A stretch of 64,000 nucleotides of DNA from Anthonomus grandis grandis (taxonomy: Eukaryota; Arthropoda; Insecta; Coleoptera; Curculionidae): positions 45,690,227 to 45,754,226 of the forward strand of contig NC_065546.1 in NCBI RefSeq assembly GCF_022605725.1, written 5' to 3'. The notes beneath the pieces are model-generated. The model was not told the origin of the DNA. It did no database searches and worked only from the letters and a program-made list of their open reading frames with translations. Below, piece by piece: positions 1 to 11,085 of this stretch; within the stretch, counting starts at the first letter, position 1; each line of letters starts with the position of its first letter. The position numbers and the translations under genes were made by a program.

Positions 1-59
1 AATCGGCAGTTTTTTATATACATGTAAGAGTTACATATCTATCAGAGTCGAAGTCATGT

Positions 60-566
60 CGAATTCGCTTGAAAAATACCCTGGTATAGACTAATCAGTT
101 GAAAATCAATTGAAGAAGAACGAGTTATTTGGTCTTTTTAATTTTTAACTATATTTTTTATTAGAGTGAATTTTAATAAAAATTAGACGTTTCAAAAAAA
201 GTTCATAAAAAATTTAAATTAAATCGAATTTTCTTTTAAAAAATGTTTTTTTTTTGTAGAAGACTTAAAGTTGATTAAACATCTCTGTTTTAAGATATTA
301 GGGTTTTTCCAGAGGACTTCTTTCATGTTATTTAAAAATATTAAATCAAGTCCCTTTTAAGTGGAAAAAAGCCCGTGGTTGACTAGTCATTTATAAATTA
401 AATATAGAAGACGGCAAGTTAATTGCTAAATTTATTTTAAAATATGATATTTTTGCCAGAAGTACACCTGATAAAAATTAGAGTTAAAAATGAAAATTCG
501 TTTAAAAATATTCAATTAAGTCGAATTGGCGTGGAAAAAGTGCCTGTGGTTGACTAATTTTGTATT
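60..566. repeat. Degenerate dispersed repeat units flanking a transposon
   Basis: A loosely conserved unit containing TGGTTGACTAA followed by TTATAAA and AAGAAGA recurs near 91, 370 and 542. It appears again after the transposon, near 2946. Neighbouring sequence such as ACCTGATAAAAA (near 466 and 2892) is repeated with it. Spacing is irregular (about 170 to 280 bp), so this is a decayed repeat and not a clean satellite. The transposon at 567-2879 interrupts one unit. No coding potential is visible in 1-566. Confidence 0.45.
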
Positions 567-2879
567 TATATACTGGTGGAGTGAAAATGGCCGATTTTTT
601 TTTATTTGTGAGATATGGCAATGCCTATATTTGAAAAAGTTGTCTTTTCAAACCGCTGATTACTGCGCAAAATCTGGGTTTGGTGTGACCTTATCTTTGG
701 CTGCCCAACGAGGCATGAATATTTGAAAAAAAATCAAAATTTTTCCAAATTTCTATGCAGGTCTTCGCTTATTTCCTTTTAAAATTTTATTGAAACTACT
801 TTTTTAAAAGAAAATAACCCAGAACTCACTATATTATATGCTCATAATTTTTTTAGTTCTCTAAAACATTATAATATTGACTTTTTGCTTCAAATATTGG
901 CAATGCGGCTCTAGAAGCTATTTTGGACCTTATATAACCATCACGTGCATCAAAGCCACAGACTGCAGTTGATGCTTCAGTTACCAATTTGACGCAGCGT
1001 TCCACTGCTTGTGAATGGCATGGAAACTTTAAAATGTCAATTTCACTTGGAACTTCTGAGATCATTTCCATAAGGCTGCTATCGGAAATCGACACTGTAA
1101 GGGGAGGCTCGGTAATTGTTATCGACTGCCAATCAATTAGGTCAATGTAGTCTGTGGCCTTGAAATTTAATAAGGGTACCTTAAACTCACGTACTTTTAG
1201 TCCTAATGGCTTGTGTTGTCTACATTTTAGCAGTCTTCTTAAACCTAATTCTCTTACTGCTTTTCTATCAGAGAGCATAGCTAACAACATGTTTTCTGGG
1301 TGAGCGAAGTACCCGTTTCTTTGAATGACAGGACCAATAATATTTCTAATTTCTTCTGGTAAGAATCTGGATTTTTGAATAATTCCAAAAACATGTTTGC
1401 TGCCATGCTTACAGGAAGGTTTAGATTTTATTTCAAACCATGAAACAGCATACACTTTCATAATATGTTGCGTTAAAATGTTAAGATTTGTTGATGGATT
1501 TTCGGTACCAACATATAATCTCAAAATTCGATTGACTGTAGTTAACCACCTGGAATGATTCAATTTTCCTGGTCCTCTCTGCGACAAACTCAAAGAAATG
1601 TTTCCCGTTGAAATTGCAGTACAGATTTCATAAAGGTATTGCTGGTCGGTACTAAGTTCACTTAGAGTAATTTCAGGCAAAGTAGTTTCGATTTTTTCAA
1701 ACTTTTTAACAGGCATTTTTTCACAGTTTTCCAAATGTTTTCCTATTTCGCCGCTATATCCTTTAGGCCCAGTAGTACCGCCGTCCAAATTTTGCAGTAA
1801 ATGAGGCAAAGGAAGTTCGTGCATGTAACAAACAAACGAACCATTGTAAAGGTCGTCTAAGAGAAACTTTAATTTGTCTCAATATTCCATTTTTTTACAC
1901 CAGTATTGACTACTGTACCATCACATCCAATAGCCTGAAGTTTAGAAAGATCCATTTTTTTCTCTAGGAATTCTAAAATGCTTTTTTTTGATATTGGTCG
2001 AATGACCAGAAGTTGGAGTTACATGACCTAAATACGTGGATCCTGGTTCCGATACTAGTACAATATGCTCTTCTATTATGGTTTTTCTTGGACATGTATT
2101 TTCGCCTTTGACTTGAATTATTGTTTGGTGTTTCCGTCCGTCAAAATATAAACCATATAATGGAAATGATATTTCCTTATCTTTTCTTTTTAGGTCACTA
2201 CGCGCTTTTGTTCTCTCTCTTATTCTGATTCGATCGATGATCTTGGAGGGGTCTTCTTTGGTTAAAATTCCCATATCTGTTAGAGCTGCATTTACAATAA
2301 TTGCGGCAGATCTATCGGATACGCCTGTTCTATCGCAAGCTTGCGCTAAACTTGGAAGTTTTAGTCTCATTTGAGAAGTTGAGGGGCAGCTTTCTTCTAT
2401 AGAACTTTCGCTATTTGCCTGGGAATATTCTTTTTCTATAATTTTACTATTTTTACTGGAAAAAGAATTTGGTACTTCCGACTGGTTATCTGTTTCAGTT
2501 TCTTTAAAGAGATGTCGTTGTTTTCTTTCTTCCTCCTTAGTTTTACGCTCTAATTTTTTTTGGATTATTTTACTAACCTTGGCGTCAACATTGCCAAAAG
2601 CCATTTTTTGAGTGGTTCGCTGATCTAACAGAAAATCCCGTTCAGCTACAGGCACTTCGGTCTTGCAGGCACATTTTTTAAAATTTTATATAAAATCTTT
2701 ATATAAAAGGCCCGCGTAATATAAAAAGCCAATTTTCAAGGTCATTTGGGCAGCCAAAGGTGACGTCGTAGAAATCTGAAATTTTGCACACCAATTTGTA
2801 ATAACAAAACGCAACTTTTCCGCATATAGGCATTCATAAGTTTAAAAAAAAAATTTTTTCGCTCCACCTACTGTATAAC
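567..2879 (-). mobile_element. DNA transposon with long imperfect terminal inverted repeats, superfamily not assigned
   Basis: The two ends are inverted copies over about 140 bp. Left 567-709 and the reverse complement of 2741-2879 share, in the same order, a GGTGGAG block, a long T run, AATGCCTATAT, GAAAAGTTG, TG(C/T)GCAAAAT and an exact 14-mer, CTTTGGCTGCCCAA (695-708 and 2746-2759). TATA borders both ends and may be the target duplication. The alternative is that TATA belongs to the TIR. The interior carries one broken gene on the minus strand. The element is inserted in a repeat unit present on both sides. The boundaries and the TIR relationship are seen directly; the superfamily is not known to me. 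Confidence 0.7.
853..2655 (-). pseudogene. Frameshifted transposon protein of a multi-copy arthropod family
   Basis: Reading leftwards, the frame is open from a segment beginning PVAERDFLLDQRT (near 2655), through a basic/acidic linker, to a conserved core. That core includes LYFDGRKHQT, SEPGSTYLGH, AIGCDGTVVNTGVKKWNIE, HELPLPHLLQNLDGGTTGPK and SRWLTTVNRILRLYV, and it ends near 853. Two single-base frameshifts break it. One is at the T8 run near 1982-1989, after which CDGT continues in another frame. The other is near 1875, between KWNIE and KLKFLLDDLYNG. The first methionine is not evident; the open frame runs on upstream to about 2680. I recognise the pattern as a protein repeated many times in arthropod genomes, usually left uncharacterised. 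The Asp residues in FDGRK and CDGT could be part of an RNase-H-like catalytic site, which is inference. It lies between the inverted ends of 567-2879 and is presumably their transposase. Confidence 0.7.
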
Positions 2880-3096
2880 ATTATTTCTAGTACCTGATAA
2901 AAATAAGAGTAAAATTTGAAGATTCAATTAAAAATATGGATCTATGGCCTATGATAGACTAATCACTTATAAAACAAATAAAGAAGATCCATAAGTTAAT
3001 TTTATTTTGTAATTCTCTCATAATAGGTTTATATCCAGTACAAATTTTATTCCTAATTTATTTCATTAATATTTATGATAAACCATCATTTTCTAG

Positions 3097-3428
3097 GTTA
3101 CGTATATCCCCCTCAACCACCACCGACATACGACGGTTACAACGCATATCCTCACGCCCAGCAACCTCCGTACCAATACGGATACCAAGGATACGTACCG
3201 CCGACCCAACCTCACTACCCCCCACCTCCGCCACAACCGGGTTACGATTACAGTAATCCCCAGCCGCCGATTTACCCCAATTATCCGTATCCCCAACAGT
3301 ACCCGCCGCCCCCGCAAGCTTATCCGCCCCCTCCGGCTTCTAGTGGGGCTCCTGCCAATTTTACCGATTATTCACAGTATTCAAATCAGTCCCAGAGTTC
3401 GTCTGGCAACTATTTTCAAAACAGTTAA
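3097..3428 (+). CDS. Terminal exon of an unidentified Pro/Tyr-rich protein
   Basis: A splice acceptor (TTTTCTAG, ending at 3096) precedes an open frame that ends with TAA at 3426-3428. The exon adds about 110 residues rich in Pro, Tyr and Gln, with repeated PPPPP and YPP blocks, followed by a Ser/Asn/Gln tail (NQSQSSSGNYFQNS). Local base composition is much richer in GC than its surroundings, as expected for a real exon. An ATG at 3075 precedes the acceptor and is probably intronic. Such tails are typical of RNA-binding, adaptor or ESCRT-associated proteins. I cannot name the gene. The rest of it must lie to the left of the window or within 1-3096, but no upstream exon is visible. The transposon at 567-2879 would then sit in its last intron. 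Confidence 0.6.
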
Positions 3429-4161
3429 GGTAGGACGGGTTAATTTAGTATCATTTTAAAGTAGATAATCACTGTATTTCCTCGTTGTTGCAAAGTGTAG
3501 GCTGTTGATTATTTAGGAGAACAAAACGGGATAAAAGGATCTAAAACGTTAACATTTATCCACTGTTCAGTTTTACTAGAAAAATGTGAATAGATGTCGT
3601 CAGTTGTAGTGCTGTGTAATTGACTATCGGGAAAGTTAAATTAAATTATAAACACGTATTCAAAGTAACAAGAATTTAAGTATTAGTAATTCTTCTTACA
3701 ATGAATACGTATTTTGTTTGGGCTTTTTCGATCAAAAATTTTAGGCAATATAATTTTCCAACTTGGAACGCTAACAAAATAATTCCTAAGTGAATTTTCC
3801 TACAGGCATTACTGACTAAAAATAGGCATTACTGTAAAAAAAGAACTATCGTTTTCTGTGTCTAAAAGTCGATTTTTACAACTTTCTCAAATCATTTACA
3901 GTGGCGGCTCGTGGTTTTTGAGTGGGACACACAAGAAGGCTTTTCTTATATTTATTGCGGCTCTTAAAAAACATAGGTAAACATATTCCACCCGTTGCAG
4001 AGTGGTTAACAATGTATTTTAAAAACTAGCGTAGTTTAACAAGTAACTAAATTATGGTACAATAAATAGATAATCTTACTAATGTATAAATCCAAAATGC
4101 TATTCAGTAATTCCCTTTTAAATTTAAGAAAAGGTAATATTTTCAATTGATGGATTTTTTA
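3429..4161. other. Gene-free, putative 3' untranslated and intergenic sequence
   Basis: This follows the stop codon of the Pro/Tyr-rich exon. An AATAAA occurs near 4063. At 3899 a CAGTGGCGGCTCGTGG string resembles the start of some insect DNA transposons, but I find no matching opposite end. Nothing coding is seen. Confidence 0.4.
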
Positions 4162-6897
4162 CCGTAAAACGAGGTGACTTTGCTCCTCTTTTTGAATATA
4201 AATTTAAAAATTGCTAAAATTATTACAAAATTACGAAATTTCTTTACTCTAGTTGCATTCTACATACAAGAAACATCTTAAAGAATTACTATTTTGAAGA
4301 TTTGTGCGTAAAAATATCGAATATCTCGTTTTTTTTTAGTTAGAAAAGTGGAACAAACTCGCCCATAGCCCGGGGTTATTTTGCCCCACCCTAAATATGT
4401 AGGCAAAACTCTTACATTTGCTTTTCCCCGGCGAGTAAAAAGAGGGATGTAAAAATTAAAAAAAATTAAAGTTTTTGAGGTTTTTAATATAAGGAAATGC
4501 AAATGTTTCTTAAATATTACAAAAAATGTTAACACTTGAATAACGCATTGCAGTTTAATCAATAAATACATGCAAAGCTGCAAAAATTAAAAATAGATTC
4601 TAAAAATAGGAAAGAAAACACGTATAATAGGTAAGGCATTAGGTTAATAATTAAAGTATGGATTTAGTCACTATACCAGCAGGCCAGCTCAGGCACAGAG
4701 AAAATGCCTCTTTTTGTAACTTGTTTAGGGGGTTTAATAGATCCCCGAACATCAGACCATGAATAAGTAAGCTCGTCTGGCTTTGAGGGCCATTTTCACA
4801 TCTTTAGCGACTTCTGCATAGATTTAATTCGGACATCCTCTCTGGTAAAGGAAACGATTTGCCCGGGGTAAAGTTGTCCTTCATAAACAAATACAACAAA
4901 ACGCCCTACTTCCTTTACAACCATATCGAAATTATCTTTTCGTGCCTTGTGTAATAAAATCTTCTTGTTCCATGGCTTCATCTATTGCTCCATCTTCTTG
5001 TTCTATTGCTTCTTCTTCTTCTTCTTCTTCTACTATTTCATTCTCAGCGCACACACTCTTGCCTGGAGGAGTATTAATTTTTTTTCTACGATTATTTTTT
5101 GTAATCGTACACAAAGTTCTTCTTGTGTCCAGTATTTTAAGGATATAAGATTCTATCATACTTTTATTATGTGAAGTTGAAGGAATGCGGGTTAAAACCT
5201 CTTCAATATTTAAAGGGAATATTCCGCATTTGCGAAAGCCGGAAAGCAAGTTATCTTTGATGGTTGGCTCAATCATATTCATCATTTTTGATAAGGTGGA
5301 GGAAAATTTTGTTTCTGAATGTTTGTGTTTCTAATACCATCTTCAGTGTCTTTCCATTCTGATAATACTTTGCGCCAAGCTATTTTGATTGGACGAAAAA
5401 ATGCCACATCCAAAGGCTGTGTTAGGTGGGTACTATTTGCCGGCAAACAAACTAAACTTACGTGATTTTGACGACACAATCTAAGGGAATGAACTGTCAA
5501 ATGAGAAGAAAGGTTGTCACATATTAGCACTGTCTTTCCTTCTAATTTTTTCAATCTCGGCATCATTTGAAATTCGAGCCAGTCAGTAAATATGTTGCTA
5601 TGAAACCAACCTGAAGAACTAGCATTATAGCGACATCCTTTTGGCCCATTTTCTGTCCATGTAGTCCACATAATAGTAGCTCGATAAACCACATATGGTG
5701 GCAACAGCTCTCCAGCAGCATTTTCTGCGAACATGACAGATATTGATGTCTTCGAAGCATTTCGAATATATTCAGGGTATTTGGAACCTTTCTTGACAAG
5801 ACCCCTTTCTTTCCCCGGATCGTCCGTAAGGTTTGTCTCATCAAAATTCCATATATTGGTTGAAGGAACATCACGTAATTCACTGGCCAAATTATTAAAA
5901 AAGTTGCGTAGAACAGTTTCATCTACTGCCGCTCTTGCACGCTTTACATTCTCGGCAAAGCGTAAAGACAAATGGCAATGTCTTGCAATAAACGAATTTG
6001 CCCATTCAATGCCGGGTAAATTATTCTGGAAGATCTTCACATTTCTCCCACATCTGTCCAGATAATCCTTAATAATATGACGCAGCTCTTGAGTATCGAC
6101 TGGAAAACCAAAGTCTCCCAAAGCAATAATGCACTCAACAAAATCCTCTTCCTCTTGTAAAGAAAAAACAGGTTGACCACCTGGTTTTCTATTATGTTTT
6201 TTCTTAAGTTTATTTAAAATCGTTCTTCTAGGTATATTGTACTTTTGTTCTGTTTTTCTGTATGATAGTGCCCCTGATCTAACTTCAGCCAAGCATTCTC
6301 CCAATGTTTCTTTGGTATAGTCTGCATACCTTCTGGCCCCAGCTTTTCTTTGATATTTCCTAGGCATGCTGAAACAAAAAAAATAATTCATGACGCCGAC
6401 CTTTAGTTTTTTTTTTTGATAAAAAACAAACAGAAGCTTTCTTCATTATTTATTTGAAATACTTTAGCCGGAGCAAAGTAACCCCAGACTTGTAGTTTGA
6501 GGTGGCTTTGCTCCGGTGAAAAGTAACCCCCAAAACTGCGAAATGTTGACAGTAAAACCGAAATTCGTTTTTCAAGAATTATTTACGACTATTAAATAGT
6601 TCTACTAGGTAAAAAATAATCACAAGGTAATTCAATATCAACTTTGCCATACTTACTTGTTACACCTAGAATAAAAACCAAAATACACACAAAATTTTTT
6701 GAGGTTAAATTATAACAAAATATTAAGCGTATCTTCCCTCTGCAGTTGACTGAACGGTACTGAAGGTATCGACGTGCGCAGCGCGCTCCGTTTAGCCAAA
6801 TTGGTAATGTTGGATACACTCGTTTTAAATACACACTTACATACACACTTTTTAAATGGAGCAAAGACGGGGGTGGAAAAGTCACCCCGGTTTACGG
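4162..6897 (-). mobile_element. pogo-like (Tc1/mariner superfamily) DNA transposon
   Basis: The left end CCGTAAAACGAGGTGACTTT (from 4162) and the reverse complement of the right end, CCGTAAACCGGGGTGACTTT (ending at 6897), form a TIR. A TA dinucleotide lies directly outside each (4160-4161 and 6898-6899), the target duplication expected for Tc1/mariner/pogo elements. Subterminal copies of the GGTGACTTTGCTCC theme recur near 4385, 6470-6525 and 6857, and are probable transposase-binding repeats. The interior holds a broken transposase gene on the minus strand (4664-6367). Confidence 0.85.
4664..6367 (-). pseudogene. pogo-like transposase, two frameshifts and one stop
   Basis: The likely start is MPRKYQRKAGARRYADYTKE at 6367. 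An N-terminal helix-turn-helix is followed by a DDE_1 catalytic core. NFDETNLTDDPGKE supplies the first Asp. ICDNLSSHLTVHSLRLCR supplies the second, with the usual LPANSTHLTQPLDVAFFRP after it. A frameshift near 5300 moves the frame to IEPTIKDNLLSGFRKCGIFP. A second, near 4935-4975, moves it to DNFDMVVKEVGRFVVFVYEG. An in-frame TGA sits near 4800 where the family has Trp (SLKM-stop-KWPSKPDEL). The ancient stop is TAA at 4664-4666, after RGIFSVPELACWYSD. The protein moved the element in the nucleus; this copy cannot. An acidic run of Glu residues lies before the second frameshift. Family assignment is firm. Confidence 0.85.
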
Positions 6898-8062
6898 TAT
6901 ATAAATAATTTTTCTGGTCTAGTAACTGAACCAGAGGGAGGCTTGATCACACTTTCTGCCGTAGTTCTAAATCATGTGCAACGTGACTAAACTTAATTTT
7001 GATACAGATATTTTGGCAAATTTCTAAAAAATAATTTGATGATACCACATTAAATAATATAAAGTTTGCGTTTCTTAATACACCATACAAAAGCTCACAA
7101 TATCGACACGTTCAAGGCCTAATGACACAAGCGCCATTTTACAAACTTTAGAAGAAGTAGAAAAAAAAAACATATAAAACTGTTTCTTTTACTTTTAAAG
7201 TGTTGGGTTATTATCTAATAAAACCTGATTTTATTATGCTTTTTGTATGAATTTCTTTATCTTAACTAATAAAATATTGCTGTAATATAGAGAATAAACT
7301 ATTTTTGCCGCCTATGTCGAACTTCAATGGTTTTTTTACAAAATATATGAATTGGCGCCTATCTCTAGATAAGCCAAATCATTTTTTTATATGCACATTT
7401 TTTTATATATTAATTTTTCTCTTGTGCCAAAAAAATAGACAAAATCTGGCTATATAGTAAAAAAAAACAAACTCTCAAAATACAAAAACGACATAATTTT
7501 ACATTACGTAACTATAATCAGCCAATATCAGTCTCATTAAGTTTATCAAGTATTGATTCAGTACATTTTACATATTCTGCGTGATATTCGGGCCTGATAA
7601 CTAAATCAATACAAAGTTTTTTAAAATCATTAAATTTTTTGACATTAATGCTTGGGAGTAAATGGTAATAAATAAAACTGAAACAAAAAGGTATAAAATT
7701 ATGTTTTTTTTAGATATCAGAAGCATAAAAAACTTAGATAGCTAAAAAATACGTATTAAATGCGTCCTTAATAAAACTACCAAAAAGGTTTAACTTTAAA
7801 AAAATTTAACTCGAACTTCAGAGTCTCATTCGAGACATTAGATATTCCTGTTTGTTCTGAAATAACTTGGCTCACATTAGATGCATGTGACGCTGAGAGA
7901 AATCATTGGCAGTTCACTAAATCTAGGCTAAAAACATCGATATTGAAGTCCCCCATGCAAGCATAACATGTCATCGCATATAAGGAAAGATTTAGAAAAT
8001 GTATCCTTAAACTCGTAATTAACAGTTCTAAAGATTTAGAAAATTTATCCTTAAACTCCTAA
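6898..8062. other. AT-rich stretch between the pogo-like and piggyBac-like elements
   Basis: Apart from the exon candidate at 7518-7677 and the short duplication at 7987-8070, I see no gene or mobile element here. On the minus strand, around 7930-7790, a short open stretch follows a CTCAG acceptor-like site (ISEQTGISNVSNETLKFE). It might be an exon of the same unidentified gene, but the support is weak. Confidence 0.35.
7518..7677 (-). CDS. Candidate terminal exon of an unidentified protein
   Basis: A good acceptor (TTTTTGTTTCAG) is followed at 7677 by one base completing a split codon, then 52 open codons and TGA at 7518-7520. The peptide is Lys/Asp-rich and looks protein-like: it begins FIYYHLLPSINVKKFNDFKK and later has LCIDLVIRPEYHAEYVKC and SILDKLNETDIG. 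An open frame of this length is unremarkable statistically, but the mixed hydrophobic/charged pattern and the splice signal argue for a real or recently real exon. No upstream partner exon is certain. It may belong to a host gene or to an unrecognised transposon. Function unknown. Confidence 0.35.
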
Positions 8063-8070
8063 TTAACAGT
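7987..8070. repeat. Short tandem duplication at the left border of the piggyBac-like element
   Basis: The 40 bp at 7987-8026 and 8031-8070 are near-identical, with two mismatches. Both copies contain TTAACAGT. In the second copy this is the TTAA target plus the first four bases of the transposon end. Confidence 0.75.
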
Positions 8071-10548
8071 CGCACTGGGACCCTAACAGTGTACCCGGAG
8101 AATATGGAAGGAGGGGGTTAGGAACTAACCCCAGATTTCCTTGAAACCGGAACAGGGGGATGAGCGACTGACCCCAGATTTTTGTGTGTGTAGGTGCTTT
8201 TTTTTAAGTAATAAAATCAATGATCTTATTAAAAAAAACATTTTATTTTTTTAAAGACTTTAATAAAAAATAAGTGTGCAAAAAAACTAACTATTATTAC
8301 AGATTATGCAATGTCTAGTTGTTTTAATTTGTTCGCTGGCCGTATGCCTAGGGCAAATATACTTTTCGCAATTAGAACATGTCTTCATATATCAGCCGAT
8401 CTTGGACAAATAAAACATCTTCCTTTTTTGGGAATCTTCTGCACAGCGGACCGAGTAGCTGGTCCATTTGCCTCTCGACGAACTAAACCTCTCGTTGTGT
8501 GCTGGTCCTGTTGACATTCCAAACCAAAAATTTTCAAAGAAGCTATATATTTATATTGAAGTCTCTTATACTTTGAACGATTTCTCATGTTGATTTGACA
8601 CAACTCCTTGCCTAAGCATTTTAGAAATATTTTTCTCCCAGATTTTTGTTTTGGATTCTCTCTTGCCCAGTTCTCGTTAGCTTTTATGAAAAGAATATAG
8701 GAGTTGTAGGCAACTATAACGATCACATTGAAAAAAACAGCCATCGGCCATCTTCTTGTGCCTCGCCGACAACTATATGCCCTTACACATTTATCAAGCG
8801 TATCAACGCCGGCTTTTGTGGAGTTATAGTACAGAATAATTTCTGGCTTGTCATTTTTCACTTGCATATTATGATGTTGTGTAGAAGGAAGCGAATAGTG
8901 CCGGGAGTTGCATCCTTCAACGATTGTGGTCTTAGTTCTGGTGGAACATTTTTTCTGTTACTCATTATTGTTCCCACGACTGTAAGATTTTGTTCCAACA
9001 AAGCATTTGCTGTTGGCACTGACGTAAATTTTCAGTCCATTGTGATATTGCGACCACAAACGGTTCCACCAAAAAAGGTTCTGCAGCAAAACAATAGTAG
9101 TTTTCTGAGTCACAGAGCACATTAGCTTCAATCCCATATTTACCAGGTTTTGTAGGAATATATAAACGGAATTTGCATCTGCCATGAAATGTTATAAGCT
9201 GCTCGTCTATTACAACTGACTCTGAAGGAGCCAAAAAGTCTGGAAATTTGCCTGTGACACGCTCCCATATATCTCTTGCTGCAGCAAAGTTGTCGTATTC
9301 TTTACGAACATCTCGAGTAGTTTTATCATCAAACCTTATACATTTTTGGAGTAGTTGGAAACAGTAGTGTGAAAACGTAGCCCTATAAATTGGCAAATTC
9401 TCTTCATTGAATAAGTCGATAAGCGGATCTTTGTTTTGCTTGTAAGCACCTGCTGTTATCAAGAAACCGATGTAGCCTAATATTTCTTCTCTTTCAAAAC
9501 TCCTAGATTTTTGTATGAAGATGTGGAGTGCTTTCTTTTACAAGGGCGAGTTTCTGGTTCGTATATTGCGAAATAAATTCGATGGTGTCGTCATCGAAAA
9601 AAAAAGGAATCGCTTCAAGTGGCGTTTTAGGATTTACTCCATTTTTGAGACCTGGCGCTTCTTTCATAACATTAGCAGCAATTTGCCTTCGTCGGGCAAT
9701 AGGATCAGATTTCCATGCAACACCTGATGCAGAAATCATGTCAGAATTAATTTGATTTATTACAGCTTTAGGCCGTGGACGACGTCTTGCTGTAGAATCT
9801 AGAAAAAAAAACAATCAAAACTACTAATAAACCATTTTGAAGATAGAAGTACCATTATTTTCTTCCGTACTACTACTTTCCTCATCTAATTCCTCATCCA
9901 TAATTTCTTCGGAACATTCATGCTGCGCTGATTGAATATTTGAAGCTAAAAGAATACAAAAAAAAATAGAATACAAACACAGTAAAATATTGGCCACAAC
10001 GCGCTACGTTTTTATGATTTTTTGAAACTAGTTATTTATTTACTTATTTATAATATATGTTACTTACTAGATAATGAGTTATTTTTTGTTTCTTGACAAA
10101 AGCGATTCTGCTGTTCACCTTGATCGTCATCGGATTCTTTGCAAATCTGGATCTATGTAATCCCTCACATCATCTTCATCCTCAGCATAAAGAGCTTCTT
10201 TCAATTCGCGATCAGTCAAATATCTTCCACTCATATCAAAATGAAACAGTTAGAAACTATAAAAAAACTGTATCAGCACTGAACTACACAATAACTGTAT
10301 CGATACTACTGGTAAAAAGTCGCCAGACGCGGACACATCGGTATTTTTACAAAGCATGTGTATCGTAGTATGCATTATAAAAACGTACGCCGAAGGTTAA
10401 ACATTTTACCATTACCAACAAATGTTATGTCTATGGGTTAAAAAATACACAGTTTAAAAGTCATAAAAGATTTTTGGATAGAAATTAAAAACAGCTAAGG
10501 AATGCTGAAAAAAAAGAGGCACTGACCCCCCCGTTCCAGGTGCGACTG
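8067..10548 (-). mobile_element. piggyBac-like DNA transposon with TTAA target duplication
   Basis: TTAA flanks both ends (8063-8066 and 10549-10552). The left end CAGTCGCACTGGGAC and the reverse complement of the right end, CAGTCGCACCTGGAAC, form a short TIR. Inside both ends a CACTGACCCC / GACTGACCCC motif recurs, as subterminal repeats do in this superfamily. The interior carries a decayed, intron-containing transposase on the minus strand. The ends appear intact, so this copy could have been mobilised in trans by a relative. Confidence 0.88.
8287..10234 (-). pseudogene. piggyBac-type transposase, multi-exon and frameshifted
   Basis: The start MSGRYLTDRELKEALYAEDE (10234) leads into an acidic N-terminus spread over short exons: donor near 10063, exon about 9851-9947, acceptor near 9802. 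The catalytic part (DDE_Tnp_1_7) follows. Its first Asp is in SVVIDEQLITFHGRCKFRLY. A frameshift near 9070 moves the frame to the second Asp in ITMDNWF. The third Asp lies in AGVDTLDKCVRAYSCRR. A Cys-rich C-terminus (GRCFICPRSADI, then after a further frameshift TCSNCEKYICPRH) ends with TAG at 8287. A frameshift also breaks the first exon near 10145. Overall domain order matches complete piggyBac transposases, but at least three lesions make it non-functional. Confidence 0.85.
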
Positions 10549-11040
10549 TTAAGAAATTCCGGTGGCCTGTAAAAAATACCTAAGGGTGTTTTTATATTTT
10601 AAATCCTAAATTCTATCGAATATGGTTCACAGTATGAACTTTTTACATCTGGTATTATCTTAAATGTCGGTGACGATTTAATGTACAAAACAATGTCATC
10701 ACCTCATATGAGTTACCAGGTCTCCATTAAATCTAAAATTTCATATTCATTGTGATTTTTAAAGCTCTCTAAGATATCGATAAGTCTTTTTAAACTTTAC
10801 CCGAATATTTTTAAAAGATAATGGCCTATTTTTGAGCTGTAAATCTTTGCTATAACCGCTGATTTTTACGGTTTAAAAGACATTAAATTTCAATGAGTTC
10901 TTCTTTGGCTAACCTTTTAATCATGTGACATCTTCATTATTAAAATTTAAATTATTTGTTCAACAACAGATGATTTTATCTTTATCATTTTGAATTTCAT
11001 TTAACTTCTTAATTTTTGCTACAGAATATTTATAACTATA

Positions 11041-11085
11041 ATAATATATATATATAGATATATAACGATATATATATAACGATAC
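11041..11085. repeat. TA-rich microsatellite
   Basis: Interrupted (TA)n tracts separated by GATA/AACGATA are visible directly. There is no associated gene. Confidence 0.8.

Noticed and set aside
3899..3915. CAGTGGCGGCTCGTGG as the end of a hAT-like element
   Set aside because: No inverted partner and no target duplication are visible, so no element can be delimited.
4942..5174. Ser-rich and Phe-rich plus-strand open frames
   Set aside because: They are complements of the Glu-rich segment of the pogo-like transposase on the other strand.
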